This document shows, in pieces, positions 18,995-29,400 of a stretch of 64,000 nucleotides of DNA. This DNA comes from an uncultured Clostridia bacterium. Its GTDB lineage: Bacteria; Bacillota; Clostridia; Lachnospirales; Anaerotignaceae. The translations under genes and the position numbers were made by a program. Positions within the stretch are counted from its first letter, which is position 1. Each line of letters starts with the position of its first letter. A model generated the notes under the pieces. It was not told the origin of the DNA. It did not search any database and saw nothing but the letters and a program-made list of their open reading frames with translations. The stretch is taken from contig CALWGF010000008.1 in assembly GCA_944379995.1 (NCBI GenBank), positions 1 to 64,000 on the forward strand, written 5' to 3'.

Positions 18995-20638
18995 TTGGAA
19001 ATACTTTCAATTATTATATTATCATCACAGCTCATATTTACTTTTATTGCAGGAATGTATTTTTTTCAAAATCTTAAATTTACAAATAATGATAAAAATA
19101 TATTTCAAAGAGATTTTAAGCGTAAACAAGATAATTTAAACAAATTAAGAAGTATAAAACTTAACATACCTTTATCAGAAAAAACTCGACCTAAAAATCT
19201 TACAGATATAGTAGGCCAAGAAAATGGTATTAAAGCCCTTAAAAGTGCTTTATGTACAAAAAACCCACGTCATGTAATAATATATGGACCTCCTGGTGTA
19301 GGAAAAACTGCTGCTGCAAGACTTATGCTTGAAGAAGCAAAAAACATATATTCATCACCATTTAAAGAATATTCAAAATTTATTGAAATAGATGCAACAA
19401 CATTAAGATTTGATGAAAGAAGTATTGCAGACCCTCTTATAGGTTCTGTTCATGACCCAATATATCAAGGTGCTGGAAGCTATGGCAATGCTGGTATTCC
19501 ACAGCCTAAAGCTGGTGCTGTAACAAAGGCTCATGGAGGTATTTTATTTATAGATGAAATTGGAGAATTACACCCAATTCAAATGAATAAATTATTAAAA
19601 GTTCTTGAAGATAGAAAAGTCTTTTTCTCAAGTTCTTATTATAGTGAAGACAACAAAAACATACCTCCTTTTATACATGATATTTTTAAAAATGGTATGC
19701 CTGCTGATTTTAGGCTTGTTGGAGCAACAACAAGAAGTCCAAAAGAAATACCTCCTGCCCTTCGCTCAAGATGTACAGAAATATTTTTTAATCCATTAGA
19801 AAAAGAACATATTGAAAATATAGCATATAACTCATTTATAAAGACAGGATTTGAATTTGAAAAGAATACAGAAAAAGTTATTTCACAATTTGCATCTAAC
19901 GGTCGTGAAGCTGTAAATATTGTTGAAAATGCTGTATCTCTTGCAGAAACTGAATACAGAAATAAAGTATATATAAAAGATATAGAATGGCTAGCAAGAA
20001 TATCTCATTTAAACAAAAAAGCTAAAAATATAATTTTAAAAAATACTGAAATAGGAATTGTTAATGGTCTTGGAGTATTTGAAAATGGTATAGGTTCTGT
20101 TTTAAAAATAGAAGTATCTGCAATAAAATGTAAAGATGGAAATGGTACTTTAAAAACAACAGGTATTATGGAAAATGAAGGTTTTAAAACTTCTTATGGA
20201 AGTATATCAAGAAAAAGCAGTGTATTATCATCAATAGAAAATGTTATTACTTGCTTTGAAAATATTAATAATATTAATTTAAAAAATTATAATATACACA
20301 TAAATTTCCCTTGTACAAATGGAGCAGATGGCCCTTCTGCTGGAATAGCAATATATTGTGGATTATACTCAGCAATATTTCAAATCCCTGTTCCATATAA
20401 ATTTGTATTTACTGGCGAAATTTCTATAAAAGGCTCTATATTGCCTGTTGGTGGAGTATATGAAAAACTTAAAGCAGCATTTGACAGTGGTGCAGAAACT
20501 GCTTATATACCAATAGAAAATTTTAGTAATGATTTAGATTTTGAAAAATCTATTATTCCAGTAAAAAATATAAACGAACTTATACCACAAGTATTTGAAA
20601 ATAATTCTCCTAATATATATAATGCTGATGCTGTATAA
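18995..20638 (+). CDS. lonB: ATP-dependent protease LonB
   Basis: This 547-residue Lon-type protease closely follows B. subtilis LonB in architecture. It has one N-terminal membrane segment (about 3-25), a linker, then AAA+ with ARPKNLTDIVGQENGIKAL-like entry, Walker [12 protein letters not shown] and Walker B ILFIDEIGEL. The C-terminal protease has the catalytic Ser in GADGPSAGIAI and Lys in EKLKAAFDSGAETAYIP. It lacks the large LON N-terminal domain of LonA. In B. subtilis it is made in the forespore and degrades regulators such as CtsR and SigH; a sporulation role here is inferred. The start is TTG with AAAGGAG about 10 nt upstream. It is a single gene between two terminators. Confidence 0.92.
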   Translation: MEILSIIILSSQLIFTFIAGMYFFQNLKFTNNDKNIFQRDFKRKQDNLNKLRSIKLNIPLSEKTRPKNLTDIVGQENGIKALKSALCTKNPRHVIIYGPPGVGKTAAARLMLEEAKNIYSSPFKEYSKFIEIDATTLRFDERSIADPLIGSVHDPIYQGAGSYGNAGIPQPKAGAVTKAHGGILFIDEIGELHPIQMNKLLKVLEDRKVFFSSSYYSEDNKNIPPFIHDIFKNGMPADFRLVGATTRSPKEIPPALRSRCTEIFFNPLEKEHIENIAYNSFIKTGFEFEKNTEKVISQFASNGREAVNIVENAVSLAETEYRNKVYIKDIEWLARISHLNKKAKNIILKNTEIGIVNGLGVFENGIGSVLKIEVSAIKCKDGNGTLKTTGIMENEGFKTSYGSISRKSSVLSSIENVITCFENINNINLKNYNIHINFPCTNGADGPSAGIAIYCGLYSAIFQIPVPYKFVFTGEISIKGSILPVGGVYEKLKAAFDSGAETAYIPIENFSNDLDFEKSIIPVKNINELIPQVFENNSPNIYNADAV

Positions 20639-20641
20639 AAA

Positions 20642-20671
20642 TTTAAGGGTGTCAAATTTGACACCCTTAAA
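20642..20671. terminator. Bidirectional terminator between lonB and potD
   Basis: A perfect 15-bp-arm palindrome TTTAAGGGTGTCAAA / TTTGACACCCTTAAA. A near-identical hairpin lies at 32814-32839. Confidence 0.85.
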
Positions 20672-20675
20672 TATA

Positions 20676-21761
20676 TTAATTAGAAGCCTTAACTTTTATC
20701 CAAAGATTAGCAAGTGTTTCTTTTAAAACCGGATTATCTTTAAAAACTTCATCTTTTTCATAGTTTGTTCTTGGAAGGTATGCTTCATTTTGGTAATATT
20801 CTCCACCTTCACTGCTCATGTCAGCAAGAACTTGTTTATTTGTTGAAGCATAACCTACTGTATAAGAATTATCATATGAAGCATCATATGAAAGAACATA
20901 GTTAATAAATTCATGTGCAAGTTTTGGATTTTCTGCATTTTTAGGAATTACCATAGCATCACACCATGTATTTGTTCCTTCGTTTGGCATAAAAAATCCC
21001 ATATCTTCATTCTGTGAAAGTATATAAGCGGCATCACCACTATATACAACAGCCATATCTTTCATACCATTAGCCATATTATCAATAACTTCATCTGTAA
21101 CATATGAAGGTTCCATTGTATTATTAAGTTCTAAAAGCCAATTATACGCTTCTTGTATTTCCTGTTCGTTTTCTGTATTCATTGAATATCCAAGAGCTTT
21201 TAAAGCAACCATAAATGAATCTCTTTCAGAGTCATACATATATATTTTGCCTTTATATTTTTGGTCTTTAAGTATGTTATATCCTTCTTTTTCAAGGTCT
21301 TCAATAGAAACATTATTTTTATTATATACAATACCTACATTACCCCAAAAATATGGTACAGAATACTTTTCTTCTGGGTCAAAAGCAAGGCTTCTTACAC
21401 CTTCATGAAGATTATCAATATTTGGTATAAGTGATTTATCAAGTTCCATAAGGTAGTCATTTGCTATAAGTCTTTCTATCATATAATCAGATGGCACAAT
21501 AACATCATATGAATCTCCAGCCTGTAATTTTGTATACATCATTTCATTAGAGTCAAAGTATTCAACTATAACTTTAACACCAAATTCTTTTTGGAAATTA
21601 TATATAAGGTCTTCACCCATATATTCTCCCCAGTTATAAAGTTTAAGTGTATCTGAACCATATTTTTCTACTGGGTCAGGTACATCTGAAGAAGCATTAT
21701 TTCCGCCACAACCAGAAAGCATCATTGCTGCTCCCATAACAATAGCAAGTAATTTTTTCAT
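20676..21761 (-). CDS. potD: Spermidine/putrescine-binding lipoprotein PotD
   Basis: This 361-residue solute-binding protein delivers polyamines to the PotABC importer. A lipoprotein signal peptide ends in the lipobox LSGCGG (Cys about 18), so it is anchored on the outer face of the membrane. The mature domain begins LKLYNWGEYMGEDL, the usual PotD/PotF opening, and later has VPSDYMIERL and VPYFWGNVGIVYN, both typical. The start is 1 nt after potC, so it is the last gene of the operon. Confidence 0.95.
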   Translation of the reverse strand: MKKLLAIVMGAAMMLSGCGGNNASSDVPDPVEKYGSDTLKLYNWGEYMGEDLIYNFQKEFGVKVIVEYFDSNEMMYTKLQAGDSYDVIVPSDYMIERLIANDYLMELDKSLIPNIDNLHEGVRSLAFDPEEKYSVPYFWGNVGIVYNKNNVSIEDLEKEGYNILKDQKYKGKIYMYDSERDSFMVALKALGYSMNTENEQEIQEAYNWLLELNNTMEPSYVTDEVIDNMANGMKDMAVVYSGDAAYILSQNEDMGFFMPNEGTNTWCDAMVIPKNAENPKLAHEFINYVLSYDASYDNSYTVGYASTNKQVLADMSSEGGEYYQNEAYLPRTNYEKDEVFKDNPVLKETLANLWIKVKASN

Positions 21762-21762
21762 T

Positions 21763-22560
21763 TTAGTTTCTCCCCTTTTTAAATTTTCTTTCTTTAATAA
21801 CAGGTATTACATTTATAACTATAAGAACTACTGTTATTATTAATATTATTATTGTAGATATAGCATTTATTGATGGATTTATACGTTTTGACATAGTATA
21901 TACCATTATTGAAATATTATTAACACCATTTCCTGTTACAAAATATGATATTACGAAATCGTCAAATGACATTGTAAAAGCTATAAGTGCTCCAGAAACA
22001 ATTCCGGGCATTATTTGTGGTACAATAACTTTTATAAGTGCTTGCCAAGGTGTTGCTCCAAGGTCTAATGCTGCATCTGCAAGATTAGGGTCAAGAGAAC
22101 GAAGTTTTGGCATAATACTAAGTATTACATATGGTATACAAAACATAATATGTGCTAAAAGCATTGTCATAAATCCTTTTTTTACAGCAAGTGTACTAAA
22201 AAGCATTAAAAGACCTATTGCTGTTACTATTTCAGGGTTCATAATAGGAAGTGAATTTATCTGTTCAACAACTGCTTTTACTATTTTATTTGATTTTGAA
22301 AGACCTATTGCTGTTATTGTTCCAACAACTGTTGATATTACTGTTGCAAGAACTGCTATTATTATTGTATAAAACACAGCTTGCATCATTGTTGCATCAT
22401 TAAACATCTTATCATACCATTGTAATGAAAAACCTTCAAAATGAGTAAGCGATTTAGATGAATTAAATGAAAATATAACAGTATATATTATAGGTATATA
22501 GAAAAAGGCCATTATAATGAATATATATATTTTAGAAAAAATTCCTGTTTTCTTATTCAA
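21763..22560 (-). CDS. potC: Polyamine ABC transporter permease PotC
   Basis: This 265-residue inner-membrane permease has six predicted helices and the EAA-type cytoplasmic loop (AALDLGATPWQALIKVIVPQ) that contacts the PotA ATPase. Length and sequence (VIFSFNSSKSLTHFEGFSLQ) fit PotC. It overlaps potB by 4 bp, giving translational coupling. Confidence 0.93.
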   Translation of the reverse strand: MNKKTGIFSKIYIFIIMAFFYIPIIYTVIFSFNSSKSLTHFEGFSLQWYDKMFNDATMMQAVFYTIIIAVLATVISTVVGTITAIGLSKSNKIVKAVVEQINSLPIMNPEIVTAIGLLMLFSTLAVKKGFMTMLLAHIMFCIPYVILSIMPKLRSLDPNLADAALDLGATPWQALIKVIVPQIMPGIVSGALIAFTMSFDDFVISYFVTGNGVNNISIMVYTMSKRINPSINAISTIIILIITVVLIVINVIPVIKERKFKKGRN

Positions 22561-23396
22561 TTAAAAATCCCCCTTTCTCCATTTTCTACTTTGTCAACTT
22601 TCTTTGTAATATACATAGAAATCATAATTATAACTGCCATTATAAGAGATATAGCACTTCCGAAATTCCAGTTACCAGCTGTTAAGAACTGTGACTCTAT
22701 AACATTTCCTATAAGCACAAACTGTCCACCACCTAAAAGTTTAGGTATAAAGAAACTTGACACAGCAGGAAGGAACACAAGTGTAATACCACTTATTACC
22801 CCTGGAAGTGATAAAGGCAAAGTTACTCTTAAAAAACATTGTAATTTATTTGCTCCAAGGTCACTTGCAGCTTCTATAAGACTTTTGTCCATTTTTGAAA
22901 GAGATGTATGTATCTGTAATATCATAAATGGTATAAAGTTATATACCATACCAAGTATAACAGCAAAACTTGTATGCAAAAGTTTTACGTCTAGTCCAAA
23001 TATTGATAATATAGAATTTAATATACCATCATCTTGTAAAATACCCATCCAAGCATATGTACGAACAAGCATATTTATCCACATAGGTAAAGTAATTAAA
23101 AGTATAAGAAACATTTTAGTTTTACCTTCTGTTTGTGCAATTATATATGCTGCCGGATAGCCTAATAATACACATATAATAGTTGTAATAACTGCAATAA
23201 ATAAAGACCTTTTTAATACCTCTATAAATATGGCGTCACTAAAAAACTTACCAAAGTTTTCTATTGTAAATCTGAATGTTGTAACATCATTGCCTTTTAC
23301 TGTAAATGCATACATAAATATCATAAGCATAGGAACAACAATCATTGCAGCAATCCATATTATATAAGGGTAAGCCATACTTCTAAATTGTCTCAT
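22557..23396 (-). CDS. potB: Polyamine ABC transporter permease PotB
   Basis: This 279-residue permease has six predicted helices and the EAA loop EAASDLGANKLQCFLRVTLP. It forms the membrane channel with PotC. The N-terminal periplasmic-loop sequence and VRTYAWMGILQDDG are typical PotB features. It starts 2 nt after potA ends. Confidence 0.93.
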   Translation of the reverse strand: MRQFRSMAYPYIIWIAAMIVVPMLMIFMYAFTVKGNDVTTFRFTIENFGKFFSDAIFIEVLKRSLFIAVITTIICVLLGYPAAYIIAQTEGKTKMFLILLITLPMWINMLVRTYAWMGILQDDGILNSILSIFGLDVKLLHTSFAVILGMVYNFIPFMILQIHTSLSKMDKSLIEAASDLGANKLQCFLRVTLPLSLPGVISGITLVFLPAVSSFFIPKLLGGGQFVLIGNVIESQFLTAGNWNFGSAISLIMAVIIMISMYITKKVDKVENGERGIFN

Positions 23397-23398
23397 AA

Positions 23399-24973
23399 TT
23401 AATAACTCCCCTTTTTAGACATAATGTGTATATCTTCAGGATTAAACCATAATCCTACTTCCTCACCTTCATGATACTCATCTGTTGTATCAACTTTATA
23501 TTCATAACCTTCTGTTTTGAAAGTAACATCATATACACCAGGTGTTATATTTTCAGGGTCAAAATCATATACAACATCTGTTATTTCAACAGAGTTTCCG
23601 TCTTCCATACTCCAACAAGAAGCATTTGCCCAAGTTTTAAGTTCTGTTTCAAGAGCAATACTTTCTTTTATTTCATCAGAACTTTTAAAGAAATTAACAG
23701 CATATATTTCTTCTTGATATTCTTTATTTATAACTCTGTTTTCATCTGCAACAATCATATTTACAGTAATACTTGTTCCTGAAGATGTTTTAAATGTAAC
23801 AGGATATATACCATTTTCTTCTTTTATATCATACTCTATATGTGTTATAGAATTCCATTCATCAGTTTCAGTGTTCCAAGCCTGAGCATCTGCTCTTGCT
23901 ATAATGTCTGCTTCTGTAAGTTCTTTTACGTCTTCTATATCAAGATAGAAGTCATTAGCACTCATTTTTTCATTAGCTTGTTCATTAAATACAGGCTCTT
24001 TGTCTTCAACAGTCATTTTTACTGTTATACTTGTACCAGATTTTGTTTCAACTATTGTTTCATAGTGTACACCTTTAAAAAGAACAGATTTAACAAAACC
24101 TTTAAGTTTTCCTTTATCCTTAGCAACTATATCAAGGTCTTCCGGACGTATAACAATATCAACTTTTTCATTTTCATCAAATCCAAAGTCTACACATTCA
24201 AATTTCTTATCTTCGAACATAACTTCATAGTCTTTAATCATAACACCATCAATAATATTACTTTCACCAATGAAGTTTGCAACAAATTCATTTACAGGTT
24301 CATTATATATATCTGTTGGAGTACCTATCTGTTGTATTTCTCCAGCATTCATTACAACAATTTTATCTGACATTGTAAGGGCTTCTTCTTGGTCGTGAGT
24401 TACATATATAAATGTTATACCAACTTCTTGCTGTATTTTTTTAAGTTCATGTTGCATTTCTTTACGAAGTTTAAGGTCTAATGCTCCAAGAGGTTCATCA
24501 AGAAGAAGTACCATAGGTTCATTTACAAGGGCACGTGCTATTGCAACCCTTTGTTGCTGACCACCACTCATTTCTGTAACACTTCTTTTACTATATTCTT
24601 CAAGACCAACAAGTTTAAGCATACGCATTACTTTTTTCTCAATAATATCTTTAGGTTCTTTTTTTATTTTTAAACCAAAAGCAATATTATCATAAACATT
24701 AAGATGTGGAAAAAGAGCGTATTTTTGGAATACTGTATTTATTTCTCTTTTATAAGGTGGTACATTTATAATTTCTTCATTATCAAAAAGAACACTTCCC
24801 TCTGTTGGATTTAAAAATCCTCCAAGAATTCTTAAAAGTGTTGTTTTTCCACAACCACTAGGACCAAGAAGTGTAACAAATTCATTTTCATAAATATCAA
24901 GGTTTACACCTTTAAGTACAAGCTGTCCGTCAAATTCTTTGACAATGTTTTTAAACTGAATAAGTTTACGCAT
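23399..24973 (-). CDS. potA: Polyamine ABC transporter ATPase PotA with inserted repeat domains
   Basis: This ATPase powers PotBC. Residues 1-240 are a normal ABC domain: Walker [10 protein letters not shown] (37-45), signature MSGGQQQR (135-142), Walker B LLLDEP (156-161), H-loop VTHD near 193. A TOBE-like domain begins around 265 ([10 protein letters not shown]). At 524 residues it is about 160 longer than usual PotA. The extra segment (about 310-490) interrupts the C-terminal domain, whose normal ending [15 protein letters not shown] is still present. The insert holds at least two similar units 86 residues apart, beginning [13 protein letters not shown] (312) and [13 protein letters not shown] (398). 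The units look like beta-rich repeats usually seen in surface proteins. Transport function is well supported; the role of the insert is unknown. Confidence 0.93.
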   Translation of the reverse strand: MRKLIQFKNIVKEFDGQLVLKGVNLDIYENEFVTLLGPSGCGKTTLLRILGGFLNPTEGSVLFDNEEIINVPPYKREINTVFQKYALFPHLNVYDNIAFGLKIKKEPKDIIEKKVMRMLKLVGLEEYSKRSVTEMSGGQQQRVAIARALVNEPMVLLLDEPLGALDLKLRKEMQHELKKIQQEVGITFIYVTHDQEEALTMSDKIVVMNAGEIQQIGTPTDIYNEPVNEFVANFIGESNIIDGVMIKDYEVMFEDKKFECVDFGFDENEKVDIVIRPEDLDIVAKDKGKLKGFVKSVLFKGVHYETIVETKSGTSITVKMTVEDKEPVFNEQANEKMSANDFYLDIEDVKELTEADIIARADAQAWNTETDEWNSITHIEYDIKEENGIYPVTFKTSSGTSITVNMIVADENRVINKEYQEEIYAVNFFKSSDEIKESIALETELKTWANASCWSMEDGNSVEITDVVYDFDPENITPGVYDVTFKTEGYEYKVDTTDEYHEGEEVGLWFNPEDIHIMSKKGSY

Positions 24974-24982
24974 TTTTACCTC

Positions 24983-25516
24983 CTAAAATAATGGCGGTGT
25001 TGACACCCATAAAATTTTTGCTAATGTTTTTTTATTATTTTCAATATAATGAAAATTTTTACCATTCATATAAAAAGTTTCACCTTTATGTACGGTATAT
25101 TTTTTATCACCACACACAAGTACTATATTTCCCTCAAGAACATATCCAAATTCTTCACCACTATGTGGAGAAACTTCAAAAGAACGTCCTCCTTTTGGTA
25201 TTTCAATAAGTATAGGTTCCATTGAATTTTTTTGTGTATTTGGCACAATCCAATTTATAGTATAGTCCTCTTTTTCATCTACAAAAAAATCATTTTTTTG
25301 AAATACTACTTGCTCCTCTTTTTCTTCCATAAAAAATTCTGAAAGAGAGCTTCCAAGAGCTTCTAAAATATCATTTAAGGTTGAAATAGATGGAGAAGTA
25401 AGGTCTCTTTCAAGCTGTGAAAGGAAGCCTTTTGTAAGCTCGCTTCGTGAAGCAAGCTCCTCAAGAGTAAGTCCTTGCCTAACTCTTAATTGTTTTATTT
25501 TATGACCTATATCCAT
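24983..25516 (-). CDS. XRE family regulator with C-terminal cupin domain (PuuR-like), polyamine operon
   Basis: This 177-residue repressor has an N-terminal helix-turn-helix (IKQLRVRQGLTLEELASRSE ... FLSQLERDLTSPSISTL) and a C-terminal cupin_2 fold (EVSPHSGEEFGYVLEG; HKGETFYMNGKNFHYIEN). Such regulators often sense small metabolites in the cupin; the E. coli relative PuuR senses putrescine. As the first gene of the potABCD operon it probably represses it, and itself, through repeated sites in the promoter. The start ATG follows AAAGGAGGAAAT. Confidence 0.92.
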   Translation of the reverse strand: MDIGHKIKQLRVRQGLTLEELASRSELTKGFLSQLERDLTSPSISTLNDILEALGSSLSEFFMEEKEEQVVFQKNDFFVDEKEDYTINWIVPNTQKNSMEPILIEIPKGGRSFEVSPHSGEEFGYVLEGNIVLVCGDKKYTVHKGETFYMNGKNFHYIENNKKTLAKILWVSTPPLF

Positions 25517-25524
25517 ATTTCCTC

Positions 25525-25592
25525 CTTTATAAATACTAAACTTTTCTATTAATCTGACTAAACCTTTATCATTATACTATAATTCGACTAAA
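25525..25592 (-). repeat. Three copies of a TTTAGT(C) motif in the pot promoter region
   Basis: On the minus strand TTTAGTCGAATTATAG (25592-25577), TTTAGTCAGATTAATAG (25562-25546) and TTTAGTATTTATAAAG (25540-25525) are related direct repeats. The first fills the spacer between -35 and -10, the second lies near the transcription start and the third overlaps the untranslated region. They are candidate operators for the adjacent XRE-cupin regulator. Confidence 0.5.
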
Positions 25593-25598
25593 AATCAA
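25571..25598 (-). promoter_or_regulatory. Sigma-A promoter of the pot operon
   Basis: On the minus strand TTGATT is followed by 16 bp and TATAAT, about 60 bp before the regulator gene. Confidence 0.7.
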
Positions 25599-25762
25599 TA
25601 GTATAAAACAAAAAATTTCATATCGGTAAACTTTTTTTAACAAACTTAACTTTCACTTATATTTGATATTAATATTACTTATGATTTTCATGCAATATAT
25701 TATATATTTTCCATTGTAATATATTATTTATAGTAGTAGACTTATTTTTGGAGGTCTTAATT

Positions 25763-26440
25763 ATGAAAACACAAACAAATAATTCATCAAACATTACTCC
25801 ATCAGAAATGTTTTTTACAGGTATTCTTCTTGCATTTACAGGTGGTTTTCTTGATGCATATACATATATACTTAGAGGAAGTGTATTTGCTAATGCTCAA
25901 ACAGGCAATATTGTACTTTTAGGTATAAATATTGCAAATGGTAACATATCAAAAGTTATTTATTATTTTGTACCTATATTAGCATTTGCTTTTGGAATTT
26001 TTCTTACAGATATTATAAAAAGAAATTTTTCAATAAAAAAACTTATCCATTGGCGTCAAATAGTAATTATGTTTGAAATAATAATACTTTTTATAATAGG
26101 TTTTTTAGATAATACTATTCCAAACTTATTTGTAAATGTATCAATATCATTTGTATGTGCATTACAAGTTGCTTCATTTAGAAAACTTGCAGGTCTTGGA
26201 TATGCAACAACAATGTGTACAGGAAATCTTCGCTCATCAATAGATAAACTTTCTACATTTATATTTGAAAAAGATAAAAATGCATTATTTGAAGGATTGC
26301 TATATCTTGCAATAATAATTATGTTTATATTTGGTGCTGCTATTGGTACTATTTTAATTAAAATAATATCATATTCAGCTATATGGATATGTTGTATTGC
26401 ACTTATATTTGTATTTATAATACTTAAAGAAGAAAAATAA
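25763..26440 (+). CDS. DUF1275 (YoaK-type) membrane protein
   Basis: This 225-residue polytopic membrane protein has about six helices. The family hallmark is near the N-terminus: FTGGFLDAYTYILRG followed by FANAQTGNIVLLGI, and ATTMCTGNLR in the second half is also conserved. The function of the family is not established; transport has been suggested. ATG at 25763 has GGAGG 8 nt upstream; TTG at 25748 overlaps that site. It is a single gene, convergent with the RND pump operon. Confidence 0.88.
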   Translation: MKTQTNNSSNITPSEMFFTGILLAFTGGFLDAYTYILRGSVFANAQTGNIVLLGINIANGNISKVIYYFVPILAFAFGIFLTDIIKRNFSIKKLIHWRQIVIMFEIIILFIIGFLDNTIPNLFVNVSISFVCALQVASFRKLAGLGYATTMCTGNLRSSIDKLSTFIFEKDKNALFEGLLYLAIIIMFIFGAAIGTILIKIISYSAIWICCIALIFVFIILKEEK

Positions 26441-26441
26441 C

Positions 26442-26476
26442 AAAAAACTCAGGATTATAAAAATCCTGAGTTTTTT
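26442..26476. terminator. Bidirectional terminator between DUF1275 gene and RND pump
   Basis: The 15-bp stem AAAAAACTCAGGATT / AATCCTGAGTTTTTT has a 5-nt loop. Confidence 0.9.
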
Positions 26477-26479
26477 ATT

Positions 26480-29400
26480 TTATGAAAATCTAAATTTTCC
26501 TTTTTTAAGTCGTCTATTATGTAATATTATAAAAGCACAAGGTATAGCTGTCATTGTAAGTATTGATGATAAAATCATACCAAATACAATAGCTGTTGCC
26601 ATAGGAGCCCATAATGCACCACCTGAAATCATAAGCGGTATAAGTGATATTACTGTTGTAATCATACCAACCATTATTGGACGAAGTCTTGTTTCACATG
26701 CAAATGTAATTCCTTTTATAACATCTTTTTCATCTTTAAGAACAAGTTTCATATAGTCAAGAAGTACTATACCATTATTTACAACTACACCCATAAGACT
26801 TATTGCTCCCAAAAGTGCCATAAATCCAATAGGATAGCCCATAACTTTTAAACCTATTATAATACCTATAAATGAAAGAGGTATTGTTGCCATAATTATA
26901 AGAGGCTCTCTTAAATCTCCAAATTGGAATACAAGTATTAAATATATAAGTACTACTGCTATTATAGCAGGAATTCCCATTGATGAAAATGCATCATGGC
27001 TTGTTTCATTTTCTCCACCAAATTCCATTGTATAGCCTTCTGGAAGTTTATAGTCTTTTAAAGCTTCTTGATATGCACTCATAACATTTCTTGTATTATA
27101 TCCATCTTTGACAAAAGCACCTACTGTTATTGTTCTTTCACCATCTCTTCTTACAATTTTATTAAGCGAAGACTCGGTATCTATTTCAGCAACTTGGCTT
27201 AAAGGTATATTTTCACCTGTTACTTGTGAAGTAAGGAAAAGTGTATCAAGCATATCTGCTGATGTTTTCTGGTCTGATGATACTTTTGCAACTATTGGAA
27301 GTGAGTCTTTGTTTATATCTTTTTGTTTAAGTTGTGAAATTTCAACACCATTTACAGCCATACGAACAGTTGATGCTATATCATATGCAGAAAGTCCTAC
27401 CATACTTGCTTTTTCTTCATTTATATTAACATCTAATTTATAACTGTTATATCCAAAATTATCTTCTATATTATTTATACCTTCAACAGTTGTTCCTATT
27501 TCTTTTATTTCTTCTGCCATTTTTCTAAGTTCATCTATATTTGTACCTGTAATTCTAACTTGTACAGGATATTCAGTAGGAAGATTTATTTCAAGATATT
27601 TTATTTGTGTTGATACACCTGCTACATTTTCTATAATACTTTTTTCAACATTTTCAGCTTCGCTTCTTGTTCCATTTATAAGAAACTGTGCTTTATTAGT
27701 AGCAATATCATTTGGTGTAAATGTAACATAATATTTTGTATAACCATTTCCAACTTTATATGAAAAATTATCTATTGATTTTTCATTTTTTAAAACTTCT
27801 GATATTTTTAAACAAGTATCTTCTGTTTTTTCAACAGTTGCACCATCTTGTAAAGTTACATTTATAACATACTGCTCTCTTTCAACAGGTGGGAAAAGCT
27901 GTATAAACATAGTTGGTATTATAGTTGAAGTTGCTATTAAAAGTATAAGGAATATAGCAAGAACTTTTTTAGGGTGTTTAAGACTTATATTTAATAATTT
28001 TCCATATGCATCTTTAAATTTATTACCTGTTTTTTCTAATTTGAATATTTTCTTAATTTTTTCCTTTTTAGCCTTAAGTTTTTCATTTTTCTTTATTTTT
28101 TTAGGGTCAAGGAATATATATCCCATAGTAGGAACAACAGTTATACTTGTAATATATGAAGCAATAAGAGCTACTGTAACAAGTATTGGCAATGAGTGTA
28201 CAAATTTACCTGCTGAACCTTGCATCATAGCTAATGGTAAAAATGAAGCTACTGTTGTAAGTGTTGATGTAAGTATAGGTATATTTACCTCTTTTATACC
28301 TTTTGTTGAGGCGGTCATTATATCTTCACCCCTATCAAGGTATACATTCATATTATCATTTGAAACTATACCATTTGCTACAAGAAGGCTTAAACATATA
28401 ATAAGTGCTGCTATTGATACCTGATGTATAGGTATTTCTGAAACCTTCATATATGCAAATACAACACATATTACTATTGGTATAGGAAATGCAACTATTA
28501 AAGCACTTCTCATTCCCATTGATATAAACACAACCAAAACAACAAGTATTACCGCTGAAATAAGATTACTATTAAAAAGGTCTATTGACTCATTTACAAA
28601 CTGTGCTTGATTATAAAGTTCTGTCATATTCATATCAGTATAAAGACCATTATTTCTGAAATTTTCTATTTCTTTTTGAAGTTTCTTTTCTATATTAAGA
28701 ATATTAAGTCCGTCCATATACTTAACGCATACAAACATACCTCTTTCACCATTTACAAATGCTGTTTCTTCTTTATCCTCATATGCAAGTTTAACTTCTG
28801 CTAAATCTTTTAAATATACAGGTGTACCTGTTTCTTTTGAAACAGATATTATTGTATTTTCTATTTCTGAAATATCATTATACTCTCCTGTTATTTGTAC
28901 AGGTATTTGAATTTTTTCAAGTTCAAGATTTCCTCCTGGTATATTAACATTTCTTGCTTTTAATACAGTTGCTGCTGTGGCTGGAGAAATACCATAGCTT
29001 TGAAGTTTTGTCATATCAAGGTCTATTTCTATCTGTTTTGATAAATCTCCTTCGACTGCAACTTCTTTAACACCTTCAACTTTTTCAAGTGAAGATTTTA
29101 AACTATCTGCTGCCGATTTAATATCTTCATAACTATATTCATTAGATGATAAACCAATTATAAGACCATAAGAACTTGTAAAATCTGTTTCTACTTCTGG
29201 CTCATTGGCTGACTCAGGTAATGATGTTTTTGCTTTGTCAACTTTATCTTTAACTTCTGTCCATTTTTTCTCTATGTCAGCATCACTCATATCCTCTAAT
29301 GTAATTTTTACTATACCAACAGAGTTCATAGCATAGCTTTCAAGAGTTTTTATATCTGAAACAGTTTTTATTTCATCTTCCAAAGGCTTTAAAACTTGTT

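Noticed and set aside
22591..24370. Long open frames on the + strand opposite potB and potA (up to 189 codons)
   Set aside because: They lie fully antisense to well-supported genes, lack ribosome binding sites and family features, and arise because AT-rich codon use on one strand leaves few stops on the other.
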